Assembly (NCBI GenBank): GCA_903632075.3
Contig: CAHIKZ030000580.1
Coordinates: 1,944,001-2,008,000 of the forward strand
Origin: Acanthosepion pharaonis
Lineage: Eukaryota; Mollusca; Cephalopoda; Sepiida; Sepiidae
Reading direction: 5' to 3'
Length of the DNA: 64,000 nt
Made by a program: the position numbers and the translations under genes. The notes under the pieces are model-generated. The model ran no database searches. It saw only the letters and a program-made list of their open reading frames with translations, and was not told the origin of the DNA. Below are positions 1-12,500 of this stretch, piece after piece. Numbering within the stretch: position 1 is the first letter of the stretch; each line of letters begins with the position of its first letter.

Positions 1-96
1 TAATACTATGTACTATACTGAATTCGTGTATTTGTTTTTTTTTTTTAAAAATCAAAAATTTTAAGATTCACAGTTAATTATCACTTACATACTTTT

Positions 97-163
<67 letters not shown>

Positions 164-1142
164 GTGATCATATTTAAGCATGAAATAGATTGTCACTGCT
201 TGGTATTTCCAGAATTATATAGCATATCTTAAAACTACTTTTATCATTATATGTAAATAAAAATCACCCACACAAAAACATAGCTTCCTTATTAATTTCT
301 CATTCTAATTGTTCTCTATATTCCTAAAACACAAACTGTTTTCTACAATGCATGAATGTATGTACAGTAATTATTTCATCATATTAATTCCCATTCAGAG
401 ATAAAAACAAAATAACAAATAATAGATAGAAAATTTTTAAAAAAAAAAAAAAAAACATTAAATTATTTTGTCCAGTCTGTTTGAAGATACATTTACTATT
501 TCAACCACATTGACCAAATTTGCATTTATGCTGAGTGTTTTGATTAAAATGCTTCTTTATACTAAATTTAAAAGGAAGGTTTATATAAAAATAATTGACT
601 TTTTAAAGTTTTAAATTTAATACATGTATTTTAATAATTGCATTACACTGATTATAGAAGAATGTTGCGAGTGTGTGTTTGTTTTTCTTTTTGAGTGTTG
701 GTGCTTGCATAATTTAATAAAACACATTTTCTTTCAGATTTAATAGAAAAAAAATCTACACTTAAAATTAATTCTTAAAACATTTTTCAGCATGATTTTG
801 AAATTCATCCTATTGATGTTCATAATAATACTTTTTTTTTTATTAAATAAAGATGTTTTAAATTTTTTTTAAATGTAAAGCCATTTTTAAGTGAACATTT
901 GTTTTTAATTTTTTCATTGTTGCATTTTTTTTTTTTTTTTTACAGAAGTTCAAAAAAGTACTAATTCTGTGAATGCAATCAATTAACAGCATCAATAATT
1001 TTTTTTTTTTTAATTTTTTGTAACACTTCTTCAGTTTAATAAATTTTAAAATCAGAATGATTGAAAAAGACCTTATTGGGTGCAATCAAATAATTTATGA
1101 CATCAAACAGGTAAGAAAAAAATTAAAAAGTGAATTAATGAG
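1..1142. other. AT-rich stretch without a gene
   Basis: Mostly A/T runs and short AT-rich words. Short open frames here are low-complexity (Lys, Phe, Ile) and show no domain. Apart from the microsatellite near the start I see nothing functional. Confidence 0.7.
101..163. repeat. (TA)n-(GA)n microsatellite
   Basis: About 26 uninterrupted TA units run directly into about 6 GA units. Compound dinucleotide repeat, seen directly. Confidence 0.97.
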
Positions 1143-1241
1143 TTAGATCTGACATGCTTTAGACCAACTCAGCCACAGAGAGCCTTGCTTAATTGCCAAT
1201 GCCATCTGTGGCAGAATCAGTCTAAAGCACATTGGATCTAA
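1143..1241 (-). repeat. 99-base imperfect inverted repeat / hairpin
   Basis: Bases 1143-1183 pair with 1201-1241 around a loop of about 17 bases. Read as minus-strand RNA, most non-Watson-Crick positions are G-U wobbles; clear mismatches remain near 1150-1151, 1171 and 1180. Size and shape resemble an animal pre-miRNA, but a small foldback transposon gives the same picture. It lies about 170 bases before a GGTACC-family repeat. No conserved miRNA seed was recognised, so it is called only as a hairpin. Confidence 0.6.
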
Positions 1242-1413
1242 ACAGTTTCTCCTACAAAGTGGGATGCAGTTTCAAATCTTACTGGAGAGTGCAAACTTTT
1301 CTTTAATAAGATTCCTCTAATATTCAGACAAACCATGTATCCACTAAAATAACGTTTAAAGTGAGAAAATCTGTCGGATTAATAAATAATAAATCCATTA
1401 ATTTCAAAATATA

Positions 1414-3310
1414 GGTACCAAAGTTTTGCTAAAAATGAGCATACATGATGAAAAAATGTTTTATCATCAAAATCTTTGTTATTATGAGGAATGATCAAAA
1501 GATTTATTATTAAATTTTTTATCCTTTTTAAAACTTCAAAATTTTGGTTAAAAATTGTTTTTCTTGCATCAGCAGGTGACCATAAATTAACATCTTTTTT
1601 TCAATGAAAAATACAGATTCAGAAATTCTTGCAAAGATCAGATAATTGTTGGTTTTTAATGAAATCTTCAGGATTTATTCACAAATTAAATTATTTAAAT
1701 TTTTTTTTTTTTTTTTAAATTTTGGTAAAAATATTTTTTTTAACATCTGTTACCCCCTACTTATTTGTAGCAATTAATGTTTATATTTGTTATAAGCACA
1801 AATCCTAAAGAATCATCAATATTTGTTTGTACAAGAGGACCCCCCAGTTACAGAAAATCTATTCTGAATCATAAAATAAAAATGCAATAACAGAGAACAT
1901 TTTTTTAGAAAAGCTTTTAATTGCTTTTATGAATAACATATAGGCACTATTGTTTTAAGAATTTTTGATGAATAATTAATTTTTACTAGAACTGTTTTCA
2001 TTGTTTTTAAACTTTAATTAGAATAATTTATAAAGTTTTAAATTTTAAAATTCTATCTTAATTTGTAGCAGTTAGGTGATATTGTTATTAAGTAAAAAGT
2101 ATATTTACTGGTCATAAATAGAAAAGATTACTGCACTTCAGCAATCTATTTTAAGAATTTTGAATTTTTTTTTTAGGGTTTGTATAAACATGCCAGTTTT
2201 TGTAAGTACAGACATCCATACACGAAATTATCAGAAATTTCGAGTGGTAACTATAGTAAATTTAAAATTTATTAGTAACGTTTTAATATTTCATAAAGTA
2301 AAACTATATTTCATAAGTAAAACTATAAACCCAAAGTACCTAAGATTTATTTAATAAAATATTAAATTAGAATATTTTCCTAATTATTTAAGATTACTTA
2401 GTAGTTAAAAAAATTATATAAAAATGTGTTTATGATATTTGTCAAGTACTTGTTACCATAATTGTCCACCTTCAAAAAAAATTCCCAAACATAAATCTAT
2501 AGAGATAGTTGTCAACATCTCATAATAGCATCAATCTCCATGTTAAAAATTATTTTCTGCAATATTTTAAACTAAAGTCAGTAATATTGGTTTCAAATCA
2601 GATTAAACTTTAAATCAGCTCCAAATTATGTTTCAGAAAACTATATTTTATTTTTGAAATACATTTTTTTTTAAAGAAAGAATTACATTGTATTGACAGA
2701 TTTGTAAATATGGCTAAACAAAATTGGCCAAAATTAGCCATTTAAAAAAAATCATTCCAATCAGAATTCATTCTGAAATGCAGTGAGTAAAGTATTTTGC
2801 TTATTGGAAATATTAAATTTAATTAGCTTGAAATTAAAACTAAAATAAAAACTTCAAGAACGATTTCATTTTTCATTTTTAAAAAATTCATTTTAAAATA
2901 AAGTATTGCTTTCCGTTGGCGGTAAATTATGTACAAAATCATTTCAGTCATGGAATATAATTAAAAAAATAAAGTGTCCAATAATTTAATGGCATTAAAT
3001 AAGATTTCTACTCAGTCATACAGATTCTTAGTTTTTGGTCACAATTTTTAAATTTAAAATTCAATCTAATCACGAAAACAATATTCAGAGGAAATTTACA
3101 ATTAGCTGCCAAATAAACTGTTTTTTTTATTATTTATTTTAAATTTAATCAGCTATTTTGGAAAAAAAAACGATTCCGATCAACATAATTTGCTTGAAAT
3201 ACACTATAGTGCTTTCAATTAAAGCTAAAATGAAAGAAAAAAAGCTTTTTCGTTTATAAAAATTAAAACCATAGGCATCGAAAATTAAACCTATAACAAA
3301 CTTTTCATTT
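1414..3310 (+). repeat. GGTACC-family dispersed repeat, copy 1
   Basis: Starts TA|GGTACC, as do the copies at 19398 and 25550. Downstream blocks align by eye with 25550-26790: the AAAATGCAATAA block, the AATTGCTTTTAT block, the stretch around 2160-2260 and the end around 3160-3300. No transposase-like protein is readable. I found no matching inverted end on the right, so the copy is probably truncated. Likely a non-autonomous DNA transposon, inferred from the TA flank and the complete relative at 19.4-21.3 kb. Confidence 0.6.
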
Positions 3311-3319
3311 TTTGTAAGA

Positions 3320-4010
3320 AAGTGTGTGATATTGATAGCAAAATTTAAATGAAGATGGGGCCATGAAACAGACTTTTGGAAAACAACAGGCAACATTAAT
3401 AAAAATAAAAACATGCTTTCAGGAAACCAAAGGATAAAAAATAAAAATGATAGAGCCATATTCTTGCCTACCCGAAATCCAAGAAATCCGTTCCTTGGTG
3501 CAACCATGGGAACAACTGGAATCAGAATCAAGTCGATTCACAGACCCAAAGAAACTGTAGGAATGCCGACTAAACATTTAAGTTTTGAAGACTGGAGTTG
3601 ATTTTTTTTTTTTTTTAAACGTTAAGCGATGTGCATACATGTGTTATAATAATATTCATTCTGTTTCATACGTGAAAAGAAAAGAGAGTATTTTTTATAA
3701 ATTTGTAAAGCTTTAAATTTTAAAATGTCGGTTAGGGAAAAACAATATCAAAGATCAGGATATCATTTTATGATTACCACCTGCAAGATGACGTATAACA
3801 AAAATCCGTGTTGAATATAGCATCTCTATTCATCAAATAAGTAAAACGTAGCAGCAGGTATAACTGAAGTATATTAAATTACAAGAAATAAAATAAAATG
3901 TTATGCAGTTACTCAACTCAGTTTTTCATGTAATGAAAGTGCGTTTGCTCAGGCTGCTGTTGAGTTCGACTAAAAACTTGCGTGATTGTTTGAATTAAGC
4001 CTTAAGGGTA

Positions 4011-4066
<56 letters not shown>

Positions 4067-5130
4067 ACTTTGCACAAATTGTGTGCGCGAAGTAATCCTG
4101 AGAAGGGAAATGTTTTAAAAATTAAAGTGAAAAAAAAAAAAAAAAACATTGTGACAATTGTCTTCCTTATTTACGTGTCACTTCCCCCGTTGGCATTGTC
4201 ATAAATCGTCTGCTGATTTGGTGACTTAATGCATTTTCTTAAAATTTCCTAATGTATAAAGAAAGAGAACACAAAATTTGTGTGGCTGTAAAGATTCGCA
4301 GCGCTAATGACTTTTTTTAACACGTACTTCTCTTCCTTTTCGAAACAAATTTTTAGATTGAAAAAAAAAAAAAACAAAAAAAAAAAACCGTTTTCATCCA
4401 ACAAGTGACACAAGAAGTGTTTCAATTGAATTTCTATCCCTTAAACAGGCAAGCGTGTGTTAGTGTTTCAGTATTCTTCACAATCCTCCTCCTAGTAAAG
4501 TCGTTGATATCCCAAGACAGTCACACCACAACTTGAAATGTCGTGAGCCACGAGAACTATACTAGCTTTGTTAAACTTGTATTTTTATTTATATTTTGAA
4601 AGAAGGGTGCAGTGTCGAGAAAAGAAGGTTTTTGTGGTCGAGAGTCACGCTCGTAAAGTCTTCACCACCACCCTTCTCTGCTAAACGGTTTCAACATTCA
4701 ACAACCCAACACACAAGTTTTCTTTTCAATGAGAGTGGCCAATTTTTACATAGGCTTTTTGAGTTTACTTTAAGAGGAGTTTGTTTTTTATTTAGTTTTC
4801 AAAGTATTGTAAATGCATCTTTACAATTTTTATTAAAAAAAAAAAAAAAAAATGCAACTTCCCCACAGAGGTAGAATGTGACACAAGGTTGTGGTTGAGT
4901 GTTGTATGTGGGGTCTTCATACGCGTACATATGGGCCAACACAACAAATTGAATTTGAATACCCAGTTCCCGTGACCACTGAAAGAAGAATCTACCAAAG
5001 TGAAAAAAAAAAAAAAAAAAGTATGATTGTTAATGTATTGTTGAGTTACGTTAGAAAAAAAAAACTTTTACGTATGCTTTATTTTCCAAAATATGTTACT
5101 ACATAATAAAAAAAATTAATCATCCTTAAA
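3320..5130. other. Gene-free AT-rich stretch
   Basis: Several A-runs, a GT/GA microsatellite and short low-complexity frames. A 60-residue open frame ending near 3600 has normal composition but matches nothing I know and has no splice or start context. No gene is called. Confidence 0.55.
4013..4066. repeat. (GT)n-(GA)n microsatellite
   Basis: About 21 GT units followed by 6 GA units, seen directly. Confidence 0.97.
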
Positions 5131-5131
5131 T

Positions 5132-5515
5132 TTAGAACGACTGATAGTGAAAGCATGGCATTGAAGAGACAGATTTTTTTTCAGAGTATGTGTGACGACA
5201 CTCCCTGTAACGGCATAAGATACACTCTCCATTATTTCTCCTAGCCATTAAGGCAATCGGAATTAAAGTAGGATGTTGAAAGTCGAAGAATGGGGTCAGT
5301 TGTAGAAGAGGATGAAGATAATCACATCGTTGTACATTACAGAAACTGCCATATTTGACAGAGATAATCTTAAGATCGTCTTTCTTTGTAGATAAGCAAG
5401 CTAAAACCAGTTTGCAAGTGGTTAGCTTGCTTATCACTGGTGAACCTGATCTATTTACTGGCCTCGTGCTAAATTGGAAGAGAGGTTGGGGTGACAAAAC
5501 TTTCGGACCACCCTG
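5132..5515 (-). mobile_element. Fragment of a small TA-flanked DNA transposon
   Basis: Read on the minus strand, the segment begins TA|CAGGGTGGTCCGAAAGT, the form of a mariner-type terminal repeat (CAGGG start, TA target). It is less AT-rich than its surroundings. A 121-residue frame runs through it but shows no transposase motif. No second copy of the terminus was found toward 5.1 kb, so the element is probably truncated. Bases 5391-5403 and 5423-5435 form a 13-base perfect hairpin stem inside it. Confidence 0.45.
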
Positions 5516-5519
5516 TAAA

Positions 5520-6620
5520 TTAGGATTTTTAACTTAATAAAAACCTCAGTAATTACTCACAAGTCTGTTAGTCTACAAAAAAGGGGCAGATACAGAAAGA
5601 AATCATTTTGTTTTGAACCAACACTGATCTTATCAGGCAAGACATTGTTAACTGTTAGACTAGAGCTCATGCTATTGAAAATTACAGGAGGACTATTCAT
5701 TTTTATTTTAATTTAAACTGAACTACTGTCATTCATTAAATTAGGATGCTTTTTACCTCCTTACAGTCAGTCAATAAAACAAGGACAATTGTTAACTTAA
5801 AAAAATAAAAATAAAAAAGCACTTTCCAGTTCAATGCAGATCAGACCCAAGACTGGTTCATACCAACATGCCAGTGATTATTTTACTGGGTTAAACTGGG
5901 TATGTTTGTTAATTTAGTCTCGCAAAGATTATATTCAATAAGTACTGCTGATTTCACTACAAAGTGCGAAACTAGTTTGATATTCACTGATTCAGTGATT
6001 CACTATCTTGGAGAGTGTTATCAATTTGTGATTAATATTGAAGATACGCTGTTAGTGTTAAAAAGAAAAAAGTGTACAACTTTCAAAAGAACACCTAAAA
6101 AACACTTCACTTACATAATGTAAGTTACGTTGTGTTAGAAGTAGATAAAACGAAATATCTGGAAACTTAAGCCCTATAGTTTAAGGCAACAAAATATAGA
6201 AAACAAACAAAATGAGAAAGATGACTAAATTGTAAAAGTTATTGCCCTTGTTGATATTTTACGAATTCAGATTTTTTTTTTTTTATTAGTCATTGGAAAA
6301 AATGATCTTAATATAAAAAAACTGATTGTTACATATAAAGAGATTCAATTTTAATTATTTTGGTAAATTTCTTACTGCAAAGAGAAAACGGTAGATGATT
6401 ATTTAAAAAATGAACAAAGTTTGTAGGCATTTGTTGAATTAGTGATTCTTGAAGTACTCCTTGATAATGAATTGTGAGACTAAAATTTAAAAAATGTATA
6501 TGATTATCAATATTGGAAGAATACAATAAGCTCATCAGATTTATGAAGCTAAAAAAAAAAAAAAAAATAATTAATAATCCTAATAAGACTAGACACAAAT
6601 CAAATTCAAATACTACCTAC
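5520..6620. other. No gene seen
   Basis: AT-rich sequence with A-runs; no coding signal, RNA gene or clear repeat boundary recognised. Confidence 0.6.
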
Positions 6621-7711
6621 CAACTCAATAAGAGCTGCAAAAGAATTTAAGAGAAATTAAGGAGAGGACAATAAAACAACAGGAATTAAAGAGGTAGAAG
6701 ATAATGGACATTACATTTAAATTTTTGAAAATCAAAGTTGACTGGAAAGCAAGAAACCAGAAGAAACTCTTAGCATAGTTACATCTTGTAACTTCAACTG
6801 TAAAATGATAAGACCAAACTGCCAATTTAATATTGCACTTAAATTCATAAAGTTAAAGTATCAAAGCTCATCAGAACAATTACCATAAAAGTATTTATAT
6901 AAAAGGCACATGGAAGCCACATTATGGTGATGTGAAAGTAAGTGAAATGGAGATGCTTGTTCAGGACCTATAACATTATATAGACAGTTCTTGGGATTTT
7001 GTCAAGAATCTCTAAATACATAGCAGAAGCACCAAATTGAATACTGCAGCAATGTTCAAAGCAATGACAAATGGTACACTTGTAATGTGTAAGACAGATT
7101 TTGGAAAGAAAGATTGTCTAGCATAGCACAGTGAACTAACTTTCCTAGCAGCAAACCAAGCAACGGATTCAATCTAATCATTCCACTTCATGCCAGCAGA
7201 AGGTGCAGTGTGTCACTCTGATGGAGGTTAACATCAGCCATGCTAATGGAAGGTAAAAAATGTTCTCTAAGATGATTAAAAGAAAGCAGTTTAATTTGAG
7301 AGTCATTAAAATTAATAACACATCCATTCTTGCTCTAGTTAACTGATTGAAAGCCACTTTTGAGATCAGCGATCAATGTAACCTTATTGAACCTGTCAGA
7401 CTTACAATTAAGACAAGAGCAAATAGTTGTACTATCAGCAATCAGATCAAGAACTGATGACATTGAGAAAGCTGTTGATGAAAATTAGGAACAATGAATT
7501 TCAGAGGATGAGAACTCCAGTATTAATGTAAAAAGATCTAGAAGAATGGCCATTCAAGACAATTAGCAATTACATAAAAGTTAAATCAAATCAAAAATTT
7601 GTTCAGAAATATCATGACCTTTCAACTTATGAAGACCAGCATGCCAAACCTTCTCAAATGCCTTTGAGATATTTAAAGCAAAATCCAGAGCTTCACCATT
7701 CTTATTTTATG

Positions 7712-7783
7712 TATTAATGGTTATTGCTGAAAGAGTCTGTCAATCTAAAGATTGAGAGACTCTTTCAGCAATAACCATTAATA
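7712..7783. repeat. 72-base near-perfect palindrome
   Basis: The two halves mirror each other around 7747/7748 with one mismatched pair (7739 against 7756). It lies inside the family X remnant. The related copy near 62.8 kb has only one half of the inverted block, so the palindrome arose in this copy. Confidence 0.95.
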
Positions 7784-8368
7784 TATCAGCAGTTAGAAAA
7801 GCAAACACCATATAGTTTATCTGTGAGGCAAGATTCTTAACCAATTTAGAATTTATTAGAGCCTTTAAGACATGGCCAAAAAAAGGTAGAAGAGGTTGAT
7901 AGTCAGAAAGATCAAATAGTTTGTCTAAATTCTTAAAAGCAGGAACTACAGGAAAGAATTTCCAACAAGCAGAAAAGCATAATTTGTGGGAATCTAGAGA
8001 TGATAACAGAAACTATGGATGGAGTTATAAGCACATATCACACAGAATAGATTCAGTTCTAATAGGAAAATTAGGTAAAGATAATCCAGATAAGTCACGA
8101 GTATATTCTGCTTAACAAAAAATGATAACACCTCAAACTGAGGAATAGAGGACTTACTCTTGTTTAACATGCTATTACAGAGCCATAAGAATGAAACTTG
8201 TTTGATGCTATACACCACCTCATTCTGTCAGTAAACGAAGACTTAGCCTTATTGAGGACAAATTTACAATTATTACAAGCAGACACAAACACTTCTGTTA
8301 TGATCAGAACTATCAAGTTGGTATGGTCAGAAGCAGTGATTCCTGTGGGCTATAGCAGTTAAACAGTT

Positions 8369-8416
8369 GTGGCTTCACCTGGTATTTGCAAAGTGGCTTC
8401 ACCTGGTATTTGCAAA
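8369..8416. repeat. 24-base perfect tandem duplication
   Basis: The unit beginning GTGGCTTCACCTGG occurs twice back to back without change, and five bases of a third unit follow. A recent local duplication inside the family X remnant. Confidence 0.95.
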
Positions 8417-8929
8417 GTGGCATAATTTTCAATAGGACGATTAAAAATTTTACTTAAAAGAGTGTTGAAGAAAATCACAAAAATGAATTCCAATCAGCAT
8501 ATTGGTAATAGAAAGAAGACTTGTGAATAATTGGGACAAGTCAAAAGAAATAACAGATACTAACTACAGCATTATCTGCATTGGCAAGAGAACAGAGTTG
8601 CAATGGTCAAAAAGAACCAGAAGAGGTAAGGAAAAAATCAAATAAAGATGATATGTTCATTATTAGACTATTTGACTGAGAGACAGAAAAATTGAAAGAA
8701 TGAATACCAGTAACATTAGAACAAAAACAATTTTTTAAATTTTGTTTTCATTCCTTTCTTTGTGAAGAATTCATGCATTAGTATTTCGAATTAATACTTG
8801 TTATATCTTAACAATTCACAATATGAATAGTTCAAAGTTCACTAATTATAAATAATTTTTGTTTGTTTAGTATTACAAAGTATTTCCTATTTATTGGATA
8901 TTTTACCCTTTGAAGTTGAAGTGTTGTGT

Positions 8930-9380
8930 AATAATAAGAATAAGAAAAATCTTGTCAGATAAGTTAGAATCTCTAAGTTCTAAAGCCATCAGGAAATCCA
9001 TAAATTTAGAAGATAATATTTAAGTCACTCTGTTCAAAAATTGAAGTAGCAGATCACTTCCACGGTGAAGTAAACAAATCACAAGTACAAACTCTAAGAT
9101 CCAGTGGCAAAAAGAAATGTTGAAATCCCAATACGCATAAACAGTCAGAAATCCAACACATCAGCAAACGGATGAGGTAGCAAAAAATCAAAAATTATTT
9201 CCCCCGCCCAATTTGAGAACACCAACTGCTTTTATCAATGGATCAGTTATTTCATTGGTTGACAGGTGGGGGAGGACACACAATATTAGCATATCCAAGA
9301 TACATTTATAGCAACACCTGCGACTGACTAGTTTCTATTTGGGAGATTCCATCTTGGGCATTTCAAGCAGATCACATGCC
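8930..9380 (-). mobile_element. Possible 3' LTR of the family A element
   Basis: It lies just downstream (minus sense) of the family A tail. A short block near 9127, AATCCCAATACGCATAAACA, resembles a block near 45640 next to another family A copy. LTR ends and a target duplication could not be fixed, so this is an inference from position and that one match. Confidence 0.35.
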
Positions 9381-11495
9381 CCTTTTCTCAGTAAGTAACT
9401 TTCCTTTTCACCACATTTTCCAACATAGAATACATGCAACATACTGTAACTTGATTTGACAAGGTAATTCACCATTTTCTTTGCTACACTCTCTCCTGAT
9501 CTCATGATCACAAATTGGACAGCTTGGAACGGCTCTCTTTACCCTGATGCTTCATCGTAGTGGGACCATCTGCCTTATATATATTGGAAAGTCATCCCCT
9601 GAGAAGTCATCAAGCATATCCAAAGTTTTTAGAACCTTCGTGTCTGTAGAAGCATTGGATTCACAGATTTCAATTATCTGATCACTTTCAGAGAAATCAG
9701 AGTCGCACATCAATGTACCAGAGTAGATGAAAAGGCAAAGATCTCTTACATGTCAAGGCATCCCATCAACTATTATTGTTTGTGGACTTACAATGTCAGT
9801 CACACAACCCACTTGATACCTGGAGGTACACTGGCAGAGAGAGCTTTTACCCACACTGTTCCCAACTCTGTACATAAAGTGATTCTTACAACAATCAGGT
9901 GGTAATGTTGTACTAATTCCTTTCACTCTAATTTGGTAATAGTTAATCATATTGGCAGTCGGAATAGTAGATGAGGTCTCATTCTTCGGCATGATATTAT
10001 GCCAGTACACCGCCTCCATTATCTTGCTGCAATTCTCTTTATGCTTCAATGAGATCTTTTCCACTATGCCATTTACTGCAGGAACAAAAGCACACCAAAA
10101 ATGAAGTTGGACTCTCCAGTCATCCAAGAAATCTTTAAAGGACTTACTGCGAAATGCAATGTCATTGTTGGTTAGGATTTCTGATGGTGAGCCTCATCAA
10201 AAAAAAAAAAAAAAAAAATAGTTTGCGACTGTTAGATGACGCTTCTTGAGTCTTAGTGAAGCAGGCATCACCACATCGCAAATTGATTTGGGCTGCAGTC
10301 AATCAACGTAAGGTAGTATTGTCCACCATAATGAGTAATATCCATTCCCAAGTGTCAGTCTAGTCACCTTAAGATTCAATAGTATTCATTTTTTTGACCA
10401 CTGCCCTGACAGCCACCTTGGATGCCATAGGGTAAACTTGCCTCACAAAATACATCATCCACCTGATGCCATTCAGTTCACTCTGGCAACGCATGGCACT
10501 TATCTGATCCAGAGAAGTTTCATTCACCATGGAATTGCATATAGATTGTGCTGGTTCAACTACATTGATCACACTATATCATTGTTGCAGTACTCTTGTG
10601 AGCTTATCCACTGAATACTGACTTGACATCACTAAGTTATGGGGATCAATAACTTATACTCTTGGACCAGCTTTTCAAGAGTAATGTCTCCGGATCAGCA
10701 TCTCACTTGCTGCCTTAGTTCGTATTCTGGCCTTACCAGTGAACATATTCGATACCCATTGGTGCACACATGCAGAATCTGTGAGGAAATGCAGCTCCAT
10801 TGCACCTCAATGTAGTGCTAAATTGATGCCCTTCAGGATTACATCCAATTCTGATAAATTGATATGTTGTGCATCCTTCATAGGCCATAGCCAACAGGCA
10901 TCCTCTACAATACTTCTGTCAACCTTCAACAAAATTTGCATCGACCCACACATAAGTGTGTCCATTCGTGCACCACTTGCCATGTGCAAGGTCATTCTGA
11001 TGTATTCTTGCCACTATGTCCTCACTAATGTTTTTAAAAAGAGCATATGTCACTTCGTCATCCCAGCCAGATGTGATCGACACTGTTCTGTTTTTAACAA
11101 ATGATGCAGCAACATGAAGCCAACCACACCCAGGAACATGACCCACCAGCTTTCCACACAGCATGAAGACATGTCATGTCAGGACCTCAGGAACTGATGG
11201 AATGTCATTTTCATGTCACCACTTAAGCAAGTTGTTCTCCCACTCAACATGCGGGACCCAGCATACAATCCTTGCAGGTCAGCTCTTTCACATAATCTGC
11301 TGAAATCATATCAATATATCAAAATATGATCAATAGTTGCCCAGTGAACCCACTCATCTTTTGATAAAGCAGCATCCACAACAGACTTTATTATGGCTGG
11401 TACAACATTCATGCTCACTATTACATTATTTGAAATCTTGTCCACATCTTTGTCTCCATATTTATTACGGGTGGTTGGAATGTTGAACTGAACCA
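9380..11495 (-). pseudogene. LTR retrotransposon family A: RT end, RNase H, integrase, tail
   Basis: Minus-strand pol blocks in order. The RT palm block VVPAIIKSVVDAALSKDE is near 11380, with the catalytic box eroded to TIDH. A thumb block, CGKLVGHVPGCGWLHVA, is near 11140. RNase H follows with VWVDAN near 10935 and HINLSELD near 10850, and the integrase zinc-binding arm YFVRQVYPMASK near 10450. The integrase core C-terminal part spans about 9900-10130. An acidic tail ending in CDHEIRREC is near 9500. Frames change and stops intervene, and a poly-A run (10200-10218) sits within the integrase. The upstream part of the same element resumes at 13.1-14.0 kb beyond a Penelope-like insertion. The superfamily (Ty3/gypsy or BEL/Pao) is not decided from these blocks. 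Confidence 0.8.
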
Positions 11496-11985
11496 TTTAT
11501 TTTGCTCACTGGGGTAGACTGTTCTAGTTCCACGTGCCATGTTTAATGGATGTCAGTTATATCCTGTTAATTCCCCTCTCCAAGTTCTCCACTGCCTTAA
11601 CCTGGTATTGAACTCACACTCTTTGGGTTCTGTCACTGGATCTAACCAATGCCTTTATCTACTATGCCATGTGTTCTTGAGGACATCTGTGTATGAATTT
11701 CTGAGTATTATAAACCTAATGTCTCAGCAACCATTTTTTACAAGTGCTCATATTGCAATTTTTTGCTGTTATTTGTTTTTACCAGAGCTCATATTGCAAT
11801 TTTTGTTGTTATTATTGATTTTCTCTGGCACTCCTTATTACTGGTTCCTAAATTGTATTCATTTCTATGCTTGGTCAGCTCAGGAGATTTTTGTGGCCTT
11901 GCATATGTGCAGATTCCTTAAGTTTATGTATTTTCTAATGGCATTCTTTGTCTATGATCTCGACCTGATCCCACAGAGGGCGTTG
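11428..11985 (-). repeat. Left arm of a ~0.5 kb inverted repeat (Penelope-like 3' end, minus sense)
   Basis: Reverse complement of this arm aligns by eye with 12475-13003: the block TGTATGAATTTCTGAGTATT, the block CTGGCACTCCTTATTACTGG and the outer block with GACAAAGATG near 11450 are all shared. It encodes, minus sense, the end of a GIY-YIG endonuclease (WDQVEIIDKE near 11970) and carries a tRNA-like segment with matching Pol III boxes: A box 11659-11669 and B box 11605-11613. Confidence 0.85.
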
Positions 11986-12500
11986 ATCTCCCTTTTCTCT
12001 CCATGCCCGATTTTTCCACTTCCCTTCGTGTTACAGCTTTCTGGTGTTCTTGAAGCCTTACCTTAAGGGGGCAACCTGTCTCCTCTTTATATTTCTTTCT
12101 GCAGCTGCACAGAATAGCATAAACACAGTCTTTAGTCATGTTCTCCTCTATGTGGGGGGGGTCTTACTCGGAAGAGATATTTGTGAAGTGTCGTCCAGCT
12201 TTTGAAGGTTGTCCTGATGTTATATGGACCACAGATCCTTTATATTTTCTGATAACCCCTTCACATAAGGCAGGTGGACTGTTTTCCGAGTGTTGCTTTC
12301 TAAGTGTTGATGTCCTCCTCTTGTACCCACCTATTCCAGTTTTTGGGGGCTGCTGCCATGTACCCAGGGTAGTTGTTACATTGTAGGGTACTACTTATAC
12401 TGACCAATTCTTTATCTAATGTCTCTGGGTTGCCACTTAAGACTTTTGCTCGGTGTTGTAAGCAGTGGACAATCCCTTTCCTCTGTGGGATCAGGTTGAG
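11924..12500 (-). pseudogene. Penelope-like element: RT thumb and GIY-YIG endonuclease remnant
   Basis: Minus-strand reading gives an RT C-terminal block (RAKVLSGNPETLDKEL near 12430), then a cysteine-containing GIY-YIG block (KDCVYAILCSC then KYKEETG near 12100), then RLQEHQKAVTRREVEKSG and WDQVEIIDKE. This order, RT followed by a GIY-YIG nuclease with a CxC segment, is diagnostic of Penelope-like retroelements. Frameshifts separate the blocks, and everything upstream of the RT thumb is missing. It lies between the two arms of an inverted repeat and within the RT of a family A element, so it inserted after that element. Confidence 0.8.

Larger units (their letters stand above)
6625..8710 (-). 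pseudogene. Non-LTR retrotransposon (family X) ORF2 remnant
   Basis: Short blocks of a LINE reverse-transcriptase polyprotein can be read in changing frames in the correct order from high to low coordinate: an endonuclease tail like WNSFCDFLQ near 8470, a linker like LNKAKSSFTDRM near 8230, an RT block equivalent to DISKAFxKVWHAG near 7640, a thumb-region block near 7150, and the C-terminal HFTVEVTRCN near 6800. Stops and frameshifts interrupt every block. The order and motifs fit the Jockey/CR1-type group of non-LTR elements. The same family recurs at 28.7-30.0 kb and 62.3-63.6 kb. It also carries an internal palindrome and a 24-base tandem duplication. No promoter or target duplication was found. 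Confidence 0.8.

Noticed and set aside
3145..3531. 128-residue minus-strand open frame, hydrophobic
   Set aside because: Lies at the end of a dispersed repeat, Phe/Ile-rich from AT content, no family match and no splice context.
3413..3601. Plus-strand frame with a normal-looking C-terminus
   Set aside because: Overlaps the previous frame, 62 residues, no recognised domain or acceptor.
11539..12066. 175-residue plus-strand open frame
   Set aside because: It is the antisense of the Penelope-like endonuclease end and its 3' sequence.
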